This document shows, piece after piece, positions 16,234 to 25,926 of a stretch of 61,091 bases of DNA. The stretch lies in NCBI GenBank assembly GCA_023664735.1, contig JAMPFB010000001.1:324910-386000 (forward strand). The letters run 5' to 3'. Positions within the stretch are counted from its first letter, which is position 1. Each line of letters starts with the position of its first letter. The stretch comes from Robinsoniella sp. Lineage in GTDB: Bacteria > Bacillota > Clostridia > Lachnospirales > Lachnospiraceae. The notes under the pieces are model-generated. The model worked only from the letters and a program-made list of their open reading frames with translations, was not told the DNA's origin and did not search any database. Both the position numbers and the translations under genes were made by a program.

Positions 16234-17316
16234 ATGGAAATTTTTCATATGGCAGCACTGGCAGCTATGCTTTTGGCAGCTCCTTTTTTGCTTGGAATGC
16301 TGTTTGGCAAAGAAACCGTAAGCGGAACTTATATAGCAGGTGCGCTTCTTTTATGGGGCAGCTTTGAGGCTGTGGCTATTGCAGCAAATTTAAGAGGATG
16401 GGATTTTCAGATGCTGTCCCGTAGATTTCTTTTTGTATTGGCGGCGCTTGTGTGCGCTGGCATAGCAGCCTTGTGTGTAAGGATTATTGGTGGAAGGAAG
16501 GGGAAGTGCGCAGGAAAGGACATAAGCAAAAAAGAAGGAGAGCCTTGGAAGGAATTGCTTTTGATTGTGCCGGCTTTTCTTCTTGTGGGCAGTTTGTTTT
16601 TTGTGTATGCGCCTAAGCTGGAAAGCTGGTATCTGGTGCCGGAAACGGTAAATACCATTTTAGATACTAATTCCCTCCATGGTTTTCATCCTCTTACCGG
16701 ACAGCCGCTTTCTCTGCCAAAGGGATTTGGAGAAAGCCTTATGAATCTGCCGGCTTTTTATGCTTGTCTGGCAAGGTGGTTTCAGTTGGAGACGACAGGA
16801 CTTTTGTTTCATGGCATGTCGCTTTGGGTGCTTTTTATCAGTTTCCTTGTATATAATCAGTTTGCAGCTTTCTTTTTTGGCAAGTGGCAAAAAGGGCGCA
16901 TTTTGTTTATGTGGGTCTATGCACTGGTGCTTTTACTGGGAGATGGGGCATATATGAATGAAGCGTATCAAATGCTTCATTATGCTTATGAAGGAAGGGC
17001 TGTGCTTACGGGAGTCCTGCTGCCTTATTGCCTGTATTTGCTTTTGACAGCCTTTTTTGGATTTTCGGTAAGGCTAAAGCATCAGGAAGGAGTGGCAGAA
17101 GGAAAGGGGCGGATAAATATATTTCGTGTTTTTTCAGGGATAGCTGAGTATGTGCTTCTCTTTTTGGGCGGCCTTTTGGTTCTGGGAGTGGACTATGGAA
17201 TAGGACTGCTTTTAACTATGACAGCCTTGTCATGTATTGCCGGGGTTTTTCGATTTTTGGTAAATAGGCTTTCCGAAAGAAGAAGGAAAGGCAATAAAAG
17301 CATGAAGCAGGTGTAG
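16234..17316 (+). CDS. Multi-pass membrane protein, N-terminal half of a split pair (pair 1)
   Basis: 360 aa with about eight hydrophobic segments; AAAGGAGGG precedes the ATG. The opening (MLLAAPFLLGMLFG, then YIAGALLLWGSFEAVAI) resembles the opening of the protein at 18252, and large Lachnospiraceae membrane proteins annotated DUF6077 are similar as far as I recall. The homologous full-length proteins would continue with the kind of sequence seen in the next gene. It ends in a lysine-rich tail (ERRRKGNKSMKQV) that looks out of place, consistent with truncation or frameshift. Confidence 0.5.
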   Translation: MEIFHMAALAAMLLAAPFLLGMLFGKETVSGTYIAGALLLWGSFEAVAIAANLRGWDFQMLSRRFLFVLAALVCAGIAALCVRIIGGRKGKCAGKDISKKEGEPWKELLLIVPAFLLVGSLFFVYAPKLESWYLVPETVNTILDTNSLHGFHPLTGQPLSLPKGFGESLMNLPAFYACLARWFQLETTGLLFHGMSLWVLFISFLVYNQFAAFFFGKWQKGRILFMWVYALVLLLGDGAYMNEAYQMLHYAYEGRAVLTGVLLPYCLYLLLTAFFGFSVRLKHQEGVAEGKGRINIFRVFSGIAEYVLLFLGGLLVLGVDYGIGLLLTMTALSCIAGVFRFLVNRLSERRRKGNKSMKQV

Positions 17317-17362
17317 GAGCAGGATAGAAAACAGGAGTATTTAGAAAGGTCAGGAAAGGAAC

Positions 17363-18259
17363 ATGGCAGAAATAAAGGAAAGCATGGAGCTTGGATATTA
17401 TTTCATGAATTTGGAAGACAAGTATTGGGGATTATTTCTCATTTCTCTTATAGTGCTGTTTTTTTTCCTTGGAAAGAAGAAGGGGTTCCTTTTAGAATAT
17501 GGGGTGTTATCTTATTTCTTTCTGCTTTGTCCTCTGACTGTTTTTTTTCTGATAAAATGGTTTCCTTCCCTTTCCCTTTATTATCCAATCCGGTGGCTTT
17601 GCCAGATTCCCCTTTTTCTCTGTATTGCAGCAGTGTTAGTGCTTGAAAGGGCAGACAAGGAACGGGATTGGAAAAAGACTTTGGGGGCGGCAGTGTTGTT
17701 GTTCCTTATGCTGTTTCTTTCCGGAACCCCTGTCTTTATGGAGGAAAATCCCACATGGAGCCATGAGTCCGGTCTGGAAGCGGAATATGTGGAGACTTAC
17801 GATATGCTCTTGGCGGATATGGAAAAGCGAGGCATGGAAAAGGCTTATGTATGGGGACCAAAGGATTGGATGGAGGACGCTCGTGTATACAGCGCTGCCT
17901 TTTATCCTATTTATGGGAAGGATATGTGGGAGGAACAGGCGGCATGGGGCTATGAAGCTTCTTACAGCGATACGCAGAAAATGCTTTATGAGTTTTATAC
18001 CACCTATGAGTCGGTGCAGGGACCTTTAAGCAATAAGTGGCAGCAGGTGGAGGTTTTAGCGGATGCTCTCAATTTAAATAGCGATGTGGCATGTGATTAT
18101 GTAGTCATGCACCGGGGAACCAATCACTGGAAGGATAGAGGCTCTAAAGTAAAAAGGCTTGGAAATGTGGATGTAGAAGGAGCCTTTTTAAGCAGGAATT
18201 ACGAAGAGGCAGGGAAGACGGAAAATTACTATATATTTTACAAAGGGACAGGTGAGTGA
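17363..18259 (+). CDS. Membrane protein, C-terminal half of a split pair (pair 1)
   Basis: 298 aa in another frame, 46 bases after the preceding stop; AGGAAAGG precedes the ATG. Three to four hydrophobic segments fill residues 20-125, after which about 170 residues are soluble. The start (DKYWGLFLISLIVLFFFLGKKKG) parallels the start of the protein at 19344 (TYWGTGAFGLLFLGAFLFF), suggesting both are C-terminal halves of the same membrane protein family. The exterior part, with YVWGPKDWMEDARVYSAA, is unassigned. It overlaps the next gene by 8 bases. Confidence 0.5.
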   Translation: MAEIKESMELGYYFMNLEDKYWGLFLISLIVLFFFLGKKKGFLLEYGVLSYFFLLCPLTVFFLIKWFPSLSLYYPIRWLCQIPLFLCIAAVLVLERADKERDWKKTLGAAVLLFLMLFLSGTPVFMEENPTWSHESGLEAEYVETYDMLLADMEKRGMEKAYVWGPKDWMEDARVYSAAFYPIYGKDMWEEQAAWGYEASYSDTQKMLYEFYTTYESVQGPLSNKWQQVEVLADALNLNSDVACDYVVMHRGTNHWKDRGSKVKRLGNVDVEGAFLSRNYEEAGKTENYYIFYKGTGE

Positions 18260-19328
18260 TGTGGGCATGATATTTCAATACGGACTGGCTTTTTTCTGGA
18301 TGTGCGTCATTCCGGTTCTGACAGGCGGTATTTTTAGAAATGTGTTGGAAAAGCAAAAACGGTTTCTGCTTATTTCGGCTATGGGAATAGGATTGGTTTT
18401 ACATTATAGCATTTATCAAATAGCGGCAATGGCATTTATACTTCTGGATGGAAGCTTTCGGCTGCTTACTTGGCTTTATATAGGAATCAGCCTGTTTCTG
18501 GCGCTTTTTGGAGCGCTAGGATGGTACAAGTATTTTAAGAAGGAACGGGAACAGCGAAAAACAGAAGTAAAGGAGCAGGCTGCTTATAAGTGTTACAAGG
18601 ATCCTTATTTTCTTATGGGAGCGGCACTGGTGGCGGCACAGATATTGGTGATTTTGCTTATGTCCACGCCGGATAAGGATGATGCCTTTTATACAGGGCT
18701 GTCTTCCATGTGCCTGTCTCATGATTATGTGTTGAAGTACAGCGCCTATGACGGGCTCATGCAGATGCCCATTGAAACCCGGTATGTTATGGCGGCGCTG
18801 CCGGTTTATCAGGCCTCCTTATGCCTTATGAGTAAAAGGCTCCATACATTGATTATCTGCCACAATTTATTTCCGCTGTTTTATATGCCTTTTGCATACG
18901 GTCTTTATTGTATGCTGGCAGAAAAATGGATGGAAAAGAAAGAGGATTTGGGCAAGTTTCTTTTGTTTTTTGCTTTTTTGCATATGTTTGGCAATTATTA
19001 TGTATTTAGTCCGGAAAATTTTCTGATTACCCGCATATGGCAGGGAAAAGCATTGTTTGTTACCATAGGGCTTCCTTTTGTTTGGCATTTTATGAATCGG
19101 GCATGGGAGCAGGAAGGAGTCAAAGAAGCGCTTCCTTACTGGTTTTTAGTAACGGCAGGGCTCCTTGCCAGCGCTTTTATGGGAGAAACCGGCTTATACC
19201 TGAATTTTCTCGTGGTGGGCGTTTTGGCTCTTTCCAATCTGCTTGTAAGGAAAAAATGGAAAAACTGCGTTTTTGCAGCCTGCAGCCTTTTGCCGGAAGT
19301 GCTGCTCATGGCTGTTTTCCTGTTATAG
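18252..19328 (+). CDS. Multi-pass membrane protein, N-terminal half of a split pair (pair 2)
   Basis: 358 aa from the GTG at 18252; the ATG at 18267 is a possible alternative. About nine hydrophobic segments. It ends LLPEVLLMAVFLL at a TAG codon, and the same frame continues without another stop through KRGIN into the ATG of the next gene at 19344. Together they would make one protein of about 900 residues. So this is either a nonsense-split gene or two coupled genes. The motif TPDKDDAFYTGLSSMCL near residue 140 is in the place where GT-C-like proteins keep acidic residues, but I cannot claim enzyme function. Confidence 0.5.
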   Translation: MSDVGMIFQYGLAFFWMCVIPVLTGGIFRNVLEKQKRFLLISAMGIGLVLHYSIYQIAAMAFILLDGSFRLLTWLYIGISLFLALFGALGWYKYFKKEREQRKTEVKEQAAYKCYKDPYFLMGAALVAAQILVILLMSTPDKDDAFYTGLSSMCLSHDYVLKYSAYDGLMQMPIETRYVMAALPVYQASLCLMSKRLHTLIICHNLFPLFYMPFAYGLYCMLAEKWMEKKEDLGKFLLFFAFLHMFGNYYVFSPENFLITRIWQGKALFVTIGLPFVWHFMNRAWEQEGVKEALPYWFLVTAGLLASAFMGETGLYLNFLVVGVLALSNLLVRKKWKNCVFAACSLLPEVLLMAVFLL

Positions 19329-19343
19329 AAAAGAGGAATCAAT

Positions 19344-20954
19344 ATGTCATGGCTTAACATATTAAAGGAAGAAGTAAATACCTATTGGGGAACAGGAGCT
19401 TTTGGGCTTTTGTTTCTTGGAGCCTTTTTGTTCTTTTTCTTAAGAAAGGAAAAGAGCCGGGAAATGAAGGTTTATCTCTTTTATGGGGCAATTCTCATGT
19501 TCCTTATTGGAAATCCAATACTTCTGACAGTAGTGTCAAAAGCAAAAATGATGAATGTATTTGAAAGGTTTTTCTGGCTTCTTTTGTCGCCGGTATGTAT
19601 TGCTTTAGCTCTTGTACGGATTTCAGAGAAGAAAAAATGGCTGTGGATTCCCTGTTTGCTTCTGATTGCCCTTTGTGGAAACACGGTATATACGAGCATA
19701 GAATATAAGCCTGCTGAAAATGTATATAAAATCAGCGAGGAAGCAATACAGGTAAGTGAGATTATTTTAAGGGATTATGAAAAGCTTCCGGAGGATGCCC
19801 CGGTTGTTCCGAACCGGATGGGCTTTCAAGGACCAAGGGCAATTGTGGCAGAGCCTATAGCGGAAGATATTCGTATGTATAATGCCAATATTGAGTTGTT
19901 ATTTGTAAGGATGAGATTTGGCAACTATAAAGAAGTAAAAAAGGTCGCAAGGCAGATGTTGATGTCCAATGATGAAATTAAAATAAAGCGGATTGTTAAA
20001 AAGATGAAAAAGGACCAATTTCAGTATGTGGTATTTGCATCCCATCATATTTTGCCTGAAAATATGGAAAAATACCCTGTTCACATCATTGGAAGAACAG
20101 AAAATTATGTTGTTTATAAGCTGGAGGATCAGCCGGCGGAAAGCTATACCATTACCCAGTTTGCTGATGTGGAGGGGCTTCAATGCATGAGCTATCTGAT
20201 AGAGGACGGCAGGGGTGGTTTGGCAGTCGTGGATGGCGGAAGGGCATGGCAGTCCATTCCTTTGGTGGAGGAAATCAAGAAAAGAGGGGGAAGAGTGGAC
20301 TATTGGATTATTACCCATCCCCATGATGACCATTGCGGAGTGCTCTGCTCGATTTTAGAGGCAGGCTGGGATCAGACGGAAATTTCCATAGGGCAGATTT
20401 TTATCGGGGAAATGGATTATGAAGCAGTAGAGAAGCAGGGAATCCGGGTAGATACCTATAGTTATCTGCTGCAGGGCTTGAATGGGCATGAAAATGTAAC
20501 ATGGCTAAGGGCTGGGGATGTGAAAAACGTTCTGGGGCTGAAAATGGAGGTGCTCCATAGCTGCGACGAGCTGGTGATTTCTAAGAGCGATAATATTTTA
20601 AACGATGGCTCCATGGTATTTAAGCTGTCTGCAAAGCAGGAAAGCATTTTGTATCTGGCGGATGTGGGAGAGCTGGTGGCAGATGAAATCCTGACAGAAT
20701 ACGGTGATAAGCTGGATGCGGATTATGTACAGATGCCCCATCATGGCAACGGAAGCCTGCCGGATTCTTTTTATGAGCTTGTTTCCCCGAAAACTGCTTT
20801 GTTTGATGCCCCGGACTGGCTGATGGAAAACAGGAACCGGGAAACCGGGGAAGAGAGCTATTATACAACGCCTCATTATATAGAGCTGATGGAAAGCATG
20901 GGAGCGGAAATTATCAGCTATGATACGGCGCCCAATGAGATTATTTTGCATTAA
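19344..20954 (+). CDS. Membrane protein fused to a metallo-beta-lactamase domain (second half of pair 2)
   Basis: 536 aa. Residues 1-110 hold three to four membrane segments parallel to those of the protein at 17363. After an external linker, residues about 265-536 form a ComEC/Rec2-like metallo-beta-lactamase domain: AVVDGG, the metal motif THPHDDH near residue 324, LYLADVG and MPHHGNGSLPDSFY near 464. Metal ligands appear complete, so a hydrolase active on a phosphodiester or similar substrate is plausible. GAGGAATCAAT before the ATG is a weak ribosome site. The gene lies in frame with the one before, separated by one TAG. Confidence 0.65.
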   Translation: MSWLNILKEEVNTYWGTGAFGLLFLGAFLFFFLRKEKSREMKVYLFYGAILMFLIGNPILLTVVSKAKMMNVFERFFWLLLSPVCIALALVRISEKKKWLWIPCLLLIALCGNTVYTSIEYKPAENVYKISEEAIQVSEIILRDYEKLPEDAPVVPNRMGFQGPRAIVAEPIAEDIRMYNANIELLFVRMRFGNYKEVKKVARQMLMSNDEIKIKRIVKKMKKDQFQYVVFASHHILPENMEKYPVHIIGRTENYVVYKLEDQPAESYTITQFADVEGLQCMSYLIEDGRGGLAVVDGGRAWQSIPLVEEIKKRGGRVDYWIITHPHDDHCGVLCSILEAGWDQTEISIGQIFIGEMDYEAVEKQGIRVDTYSYLLQGLNGHENVTWLRAGDVKNVLGLKMEVLHSCDELVISKSDNILNDGSMVFKLSAKQESILYLADVGELVADEILTEYGDKLDADYVQMPHHGNGSLPDSFYELVSPKTALFDAPDWLMENRNRETGEESYYTTPHYIELMESMGAEIISYDTAPNEIILH

Positions 20955-20963
20955 GGCAGGGGG

Positions 20964-23822
20964 ATGTGCTGCAAAGTGGAACGAAGAAAAAGGAAAACCA
21001 GACTGCTGCTTCTTATGCTGCTTATGCTTATGCAAAGCGGCTGTGGGCAGAAGGAAACAACAGGGACATTTGAAATCATTCAGCAGGAAGTGGATGCAGT
21101 CTGCCAGCCTGTTGGAATAGATAACCGGACTCCTGCCTTTTCATGGAAACTTGTTTCAGAGGAACAGGGATTTTTACAAAAGGCATATGAAATACAGGTT
21201 TATGAACAGGATAAGCTTACAGGGGAAAAAGAACTTGTATGGGACAGCGGCAGAGTAAAAAGTAAAAGCACTTCTGCCATTCCTTATGAGGGAGACCAGC
21301 TAAAGGAGCATTCTGCCTATGTCTGGACAGTTACGGTAACGGATAATCAGGGAAAATGCATTTGTTCAAAGGAGGCTTCCTTTACTACGGCTTTTTGGCA
21401 GGAAAATGCTTTTTCACAGGGAAAATTCATTACCATGAATCCGGAAGAAAATATTTATGAAGACGGACAAGCCGTTTTTCGGAAAGAATTTGTGCTGGGG
21501 AATCAGGAAATCAAGGAAGCAGTGCTTTATTCCAGTGCCCTTGGGATTTATGACGGATATGTCAATGGAGAAAGGGTGGGAAAAAGGAATCCGGAAAGTG
21601 GAGAAATGGAATATGATGAATTAAAGCCGGGCTGGACAGATTATGAAGACAGGCTTTTGTACAACACTTATGATATAACAGAGTATCTTCGGAAAAATGA
21701 AAAGAATGCCATGGCATTTATGGTAGGAACAGGCTGGTGGTGCGGAAGGGTTTCTCAGGGAACCTATGGATATCATCTGCCGGCTTTCATCGGGGAGCTC
21801 CATATTTTATATGAGGATGGAAGCAGAGAGATTATTGCCACAGATGAAAGCTGGGAGTATTGCAAAGATACTGCCGTGGTATCAGCAGATATTTATAATG
21901 GCGAGGTGTATGACTGCCAAAAGAGAACTACAAAGCAGGAATCCATGGTGGAACTGGAGTCGGGCAGGCATCCGGTGTATATGCCGACGGAGGAGGTATT
22001 GGGATTTACAGGAGAATTTCAGTCCTTTTATGGATATCAGGTACAGGAGCAGGAAAAGTATACCCGAAAGCCGGAAAGCATTGTAATATATGACGGAAGT
22101 GTCAGTGGTAATAGTACCTATGGGCATATCAATGAGATTGCAAGAATAGAAGCTTGGAGGGAGGAAGGTACAGAGCTGGCAAGTGGAAGTCTTAGGATAA
22201 AAAAGGGGCAGACTGTGATATTTGACTTTGGGCAGAATATGACAGGCATACCGTATTTAAAATATCAGGCAAAAAAGGGAACCCAAATAACTCTTCAGTT
22301 TGGGGAAATGCTCAATGACAGTGGGGAAGAGGAAAAAGGAAATGATGGTCCAAAGGGCAGCTTATATCGGGAAAATTATAGAACTGCCATATCTTCTGTT
22401 ACGCTTACTGCAGGAGGAGAGGAAACAGAGGAATATCGAACAACATTTTCTTATTTTGGCTTTCGCTATATTTCTTTGGAAGCATCGGAAGATATAGAGC
22501 TTTTTGGAATAACAGCAGTTTTTATTGGTAATTGTTCACCGGAATGTGGAAATATTATAACAGATAATGAAAAAATCAATAGGCTGATAGAAAATATTCA
22601 ATGGAGCCAGAGGAATAACTTTTTATTGACAGCAACGGATTGCCCCCAAAGAGATGAGCGATTGGGCTGGACAGGAGATACGCAGGTATTTCAAAAAACC
22701 TCAATGTTTAATCAGGATTTAAGAAATTTTTACCGAAAGTGGTTGGAAGATTTAAGGGATGGGCAAAAGGAGGATAATTCCTATCCGGATACGGTTCCTT
22801 ATTCGATAGTGACTGGAAGCGGTAATGCCGGGTGGGCGGATGCCGGAATTTCTGTTCCTTATGAATTATACCAGCAGTATGGGGACATTGCTTACATAGA
22901 AGAAATGTATGAATCCATGAGCAGATATATGGATTATCTGGAAAGCATCAGCAGCTTTGAGGGAGAAGGAGCCAGAATAGGCGCTCTTACAGCATTTGGA
23001 GACTGGCTTGCTTTTGAGGAAACCGATAAGGAAATGGTTTCCGCTGCTTATTATGCCAGAGATGCCAGAATGATGATGGAAATGGCAGAGGCGCTGGGCA
23101 AAAAGAAGGACCAGAAAAAATATAAAAGCCTGCTAAAGAAAATAAAGATATATTTTAACAAAACATACGTTATTGATTCGTACTTAAAGCAAAGGACACA
23201 AACAGCATGTCTGTTGGCGCTTTCTAATGATTTGCTGGATGGTAAGGCAAAAGAAAATGCGGTTTCGGACCTAGCCTCTTCCATAGAAGCAAATGGAAAC
23301 AAATTGAAGACTGGATTTCTAGGAACACCGGAGCTTCTTCCAGTGCTTGTTAAGGAAGGGCAGGCAAGGCTGGCATATGAGCTTTTGCTGCAGGAGGAGA
23401 ATCCCTCGTGGCTTTATAGCATCAATCAGGGCGCTACTACGATTTGGGAAAGATGGGACTCCTATACAAAAGAGGGCGGTTTCCATAAGGATGGAATGAA
23501 TTCATTCAATCATTTTAATAACGGAAGTGTGGGAGCTTTTCTCTATGAATCGCTGCTTGGCATTTCCATAGATGCTCCGGAAGGGAAGATTCTGCTAAAT
23601 CCGGTTATTTTGACAGATGGAACAATGGGTATTCAAAGCTGTGAGGGGTATTATGATTCTATTTTTGGAAAGATACAGGTGAAATGGAGTGTTTCTGAAA
23701 ATATGCTTTCCTATGAGGTGACAATACCTGCTAACGGAGAGGCTGTTTTGATATTGCCGGAGGAAGAGAAAAGAAAGGAATTGCAGGCTGGAAGCTATAA
23801 GTTTACACAGAAATTCAAATGA
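20964..23822 (+). CDS. GH78 alpha-L-rhamnosidase, lipoprotein
   Basis: 952 aa. The N terminus is basic then hydrophobic and ends in the lipobox LMQSGC, so the enzyme is likely lipid-anchored outside the membrane. The order of domains fits GH78: N-terminal beta-sandwich domains, an (alpha/alpha)6 barrel with DCPQRDERLGWTGD near 558-572 (containing the general acid Glu) and IWERWDSY near 827 (general base Glu), and a C-terminal beta domain. GH78 enzymes release terminal alpha-L-rhamnose. Placed at the end of a rhamnose biosynthesis cluster, it may trim the cell's own polymer or harvest plant or host glycans; the context favours the former only weakly. Confidence 0.9.
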   Translation: MCCKVERRKRKTRLLLLMLLMLMQSGCGQKETTGTFEIIQQEVDAVCQPVGIDNRTPAFSWKLVSEEQGFLQKAYEIQVYEQDKLTGEKELVWDSGRVKSKSTSAIPYEGDQLKEHSAYVWTVTVTDNQGKCICSKEASFTTAFWQENAFSQGKFITMNPEENIYEDGQAVFRKEFVLGNQEIKEAVLYSSALGIYDGYVNGERVGKRNPESGEMEYDELKPGWTDYEDRLLYNTYDITEYLRKNEKNAMAFMVGTGWWCGRVSQGTYGYHLPAFIGELHILYEDGSREIIATDESWEYCKDTAVVSADIYNGEVYDCQKRTTKQESMVELESGRHPVYMPTEEVLGFTGEFQSFYGYQVQEQEKYTRKPESIVIYDGSVSGNSTYGHINEIARIEAWREEGTELASGSLRIKKGQTVIFDFGQNMTGIPYLKYQAKKGTQITLQFGEMLNDSGEEEKGNDGPKGSLYRENYRTAISSVTLTAGGEETEEYRTTFSYFGFRYISLEASEDIELFGITAVFIGNCSPECGNIITDNEKINRLIENIQWSQRNNFLLTATDCPQRDERLGWTGDTQVFQKTSMFNQDLRNFYRKWLEDLRDGQKEDNSYPDTVPYSIVTGSGNAGWADAGISVPYELYQQYGDIAYIEEMYESMSRYMDYLESISSFEGEGARIGALTAFGDWLAFEETDKEMVSAAYYARDARMMMEMAEALGKKKDQKKYKSLLKKIKIYFNKTYVIDSYLKQRTQTACLLALSNDLLDGKAKENAVSDLASSIEANGNKLKTGFLGTPELLPVLVKEGQARLAYELLLQEENPSWLYSINQGATTIWERWDSYTKEGGFHKDGMNSFNHFNNGSVGAFLYESLLGISIDAPEGKILLNPVILTDGTMGIQSCEGYYDSIFGKIQVKWSVSENMLSYEVTIPANGEAVLILPEEEKRKELQAGSYKFTQKFK

Positions 23823-23864
23823 TAACAAATGTTATAAAAGTGAAATTATAAGTATTTTTGGGGA

Positions 23865-24671
23865 TTAAGTGATAGACAATAGTTTATCTGCCATTGTCTG
23901 TACGGTTTCTGGTGGAAGTTGTGTAACTTGAATAACCTTGAGAACATTGTCGCCCATTTTTAATAAGTTTTCTGCGACTTCCAATTTATTTTCCCATCTT
24001 CCTTCTTCTTTTCCTTCAAGTCTTCCTTCTTCTCTGATTTCATCCATAATCGCACACATTTCTGCCACTCCCTTCTTATCTTCCTTAAAATAACGTTTCC
24101 TTTTTGATGTAACAGGAAACAAAACATCATCATAGGCATCGCTTTCTGTAAAAATAGTCATAAGCTTTGAGGTATTTGAATCATCTTTGTTGGAGGCGTT
24201 CACATAGATTTCCTGCAAGCCGTTTTCTACGACAGTGCCGGTCTCCCGAATAATCCTGTCTATATGGTAGACGGTTTTCCCTTCTTTAAAAAAGTCCGAC
24301 TTCGATATGTAAATAATACATAAATCCAGTATGTCCTTAAATTTAGAACCAGTATCGGTAATATTGGCTGTGATGCAGGAAGCATGGTAACGGACTCTGC
24401 GTTGATGGTCAACGTCATTTTCCTTTTGGACTTCTACATTGATGACTTTGCCACTGCCAGCTCTGCATAGGATATCCAAAATAACGGAGCGGCCCTGTAG
24501 GTTCTTAATGGTATGCTGGGAACTGCTTTCCAGTACCACTAAGTCTTCATCTTCTAAAATCGTCCGGATGACTTCCTGACAAAACAGGGTATCCTCTGCC
24601 ATTTTCTTTAAAAAATCATCATCAATGGGATTTAAAAGTCTTGTCCTCTCGGCATAGGTCTGACTGTTCAT
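23865..24671 (-). CDS. Rpn-family PD-(D/E)XK nuclease/transposase-like protein
   Basis: 268 aa from the ATG at 24671, with AAAGGAG 11 nt upstream; longer in-frame starts lack a site. The PD-(D/E)XK core is visible: VILDILCRAGSGKVINVEVQKE near residues 64-84 gives the acidic D and E-x-Q motif. RVRYHASC and the EEGRLEGKEEGR repeat are typical of the transposase_31/Rpn group. It stands alone on the minus strand between the rhamnosidase and an empty region. The role in recombination or defence is inferred from family. Confidence 0.85.
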   Translation of the reverse strand: MNSQTYAERTRLLNPIDDDFLKKMAEDTLFCQEVIRTILEDEDLVVLESSSQHTIKNLQGRSVILDILCRAGSGKVINVEVQKENDVDHQRRVRYHASCITANITDTGSKFKDILDLCIIYISKSDFFKEGKTVYHIDRIIRETGTVVENGLQEIYVNASNKDDSNTSKLMTIFTESDAYDDVLFPVTSKRKRYFKEDKKGVAEMCAIMDEIREEGRLEGKEEGRWENKLEVAENLLKMGDNVLKVIQVTQLPPETVQTMADKLLSIT

Positions 24672-25241
24672 TTGTTGCAATGCTCCTTTTCTGTCTGAAA
24701 TATATGGATTTGTCAGAGCAGAAAAGGGATAACCAATAAATCTTCTTAACCATAGTATATGAAATATATGGGAAATTTGCAAGATAAAAATGTGCGTTAT
24801 TGAAAATAGATGCTGACAGTTTTGAGTTATCCTGTTATCTGCTCAGATGTTGAATTAAATTTAGAAATAATAGTTTGAAATGATGACCGATATGGTCTGG
24901 AAATAAATCAGATAAAATAAGCTAACAATTATTTTACCAATTTGAAATTAGGATAAGTCTAACATAAATAAGAAAGAGCCGCAAGAGGTATTTGGAAACA
25001 AAATTGTAACAGTTTAGTTTATTCTTTGAATGTAGTGGCTAAGCGGACGCAACAGAGGGCTGAAAGTGGATTGGCCTCCAAAGCTCACCCTATGCCCTGC
25101 CAGCTCCCATGCCCGTTTATCCATCTTTACCATAAAAGGCTGAACTGTTTTTCCGTAGTAAAAAGGACGAACAGCTTGCGGCATATATAGCTTTATGCTA
25201 AGATGAACAAAAGTATTTACAAAAAGACGGAGTGGCTGCAT
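24672..25241. other. Intergenic region with a degenerate palindromic element
   Basis: No gene is evident. GTAACAGTTTAG at 25006-25017 and GGCTGAACTGTTTTT at 25139-25153 look like the decayed ends of one palindromic element of the family seen elsewhere, about 150 bp apart; GGACGCAACAGAGGGCT inside recalls the conserved core. The arms no longer pair. Confidence 0.45.
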
Positions 25242-25478
25242 ATGGATAAAGAAGAGAACTTTGATGAAGAGATGATAAAAGATATTATGAATCATCTGGA
25301 TCAGGAAACGGCTCAGGGGACGGTGCGGATGAGCGTGAATATGGATCCGGAGGAAAATGAAGAGAAAACCGTATCCCATGAATGCTGCAGGATATATGGA
25401 AAGACAGCATCGGAAGTGGTGAACTTACTGGATGCCTATACGGATTTAAGTGCAGGGGAACCGGACAGAAAGCCCTGA
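25242..25478 (+). CDS. Small acidic protein of unknown function
   Basis: 78 aa from the ATG at 25242, which has GGAGTGG upstream; an ATG at 25203 has no ribosome site. The protein is rich in Glu and Asp, with no membrane segment and no family I recognise. It could be a real small gene or chance; codon use looks like that of its neighbours. It precedes the VOC gene by 40 bases. Confidence 0.45.
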   Translation: MDKEENFDEEMIKDIMNHLDQETAQGTVRMSVNMDPEENEEKTVSHECCRIYGKTASEVVNLLDAYTDLSAGEPDRKP

Positions 25479-25518
25479 GGGAAAATAAGAATCCAATATT
25501 TAAGGGGAGGAAAAATGT

Positions 25519-25926
25519 ATGTTTACGGTAGATCATTATGCGATAAGCGTGAAAAATCTAAAAGCCAGCATTGCCTTTTATCAAGCACTGGAATTTGAAG
25601 TTGTAAAAAGCTATGAGGCGGAGGATGGCTCTATGTCCATTGTCCATATGAAGAACGGGGAGTTCATTTTAGAGCTGTTTGCTTATAAAGAATGTAAAGA
25701 CATGCCGGAGTGGGCTCTTTCTTTAAATAGCGACCTTCCGGTTGCGGGCTCTAAGCACTTTGGGCTGTATGTAGAGGATTTGGAGGAAGCGGGAAAGTAT
25801 TTGCTGGAAAAACAGTTGATTTCCAAAATGCCTGAAATAAAAACCGGAAGGCTGGGCAGGAGCTATTTCTTTCTGTCAGACCCTAACGGCATTTTAGTAG
25901 AAATCATACAGGGTGCAGGGCGATGA
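25519..25926 (+). CDS. VOC-superfamily (glyoxalase/bleomycin-resistance fold) protein
   Basis: 135 aa, with GGGGAGG upstream. Two beta-alpha-beta-beta-beta modules: DHYAISVKNLKASIAFYQ at the start and KHFGLYVEDLEEAGKYL in the middle, ending SYFFLSDPNGILVEIIQ. His near residue 5, Glu near 54, His near 77 and the final Glu near 130 are candidate metal ligands as in glyoxalase I. The substrate cannot be predicted. It overlaps the response regulator gene as ATGA. Confidence 0.85.
   Translation: MFTVDHYAISVKNLKASIAFYQALEFEVVKSYEAEDGSMSIVHMKNGEFILELFAYKECKDMPEWALSLNSDLPVAGSKHFGLYVEDLEEAGKYLLEKQLISKMPEIKTGRLGRSYFFLSDPNGILVEIIQGAGR

Noticed and set aside
19326-19328. TAG as pyrrolysine or another recoded codon
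   Set aside because: No pyl genes or recoding element seen, and TAG ends many other genes in the window.
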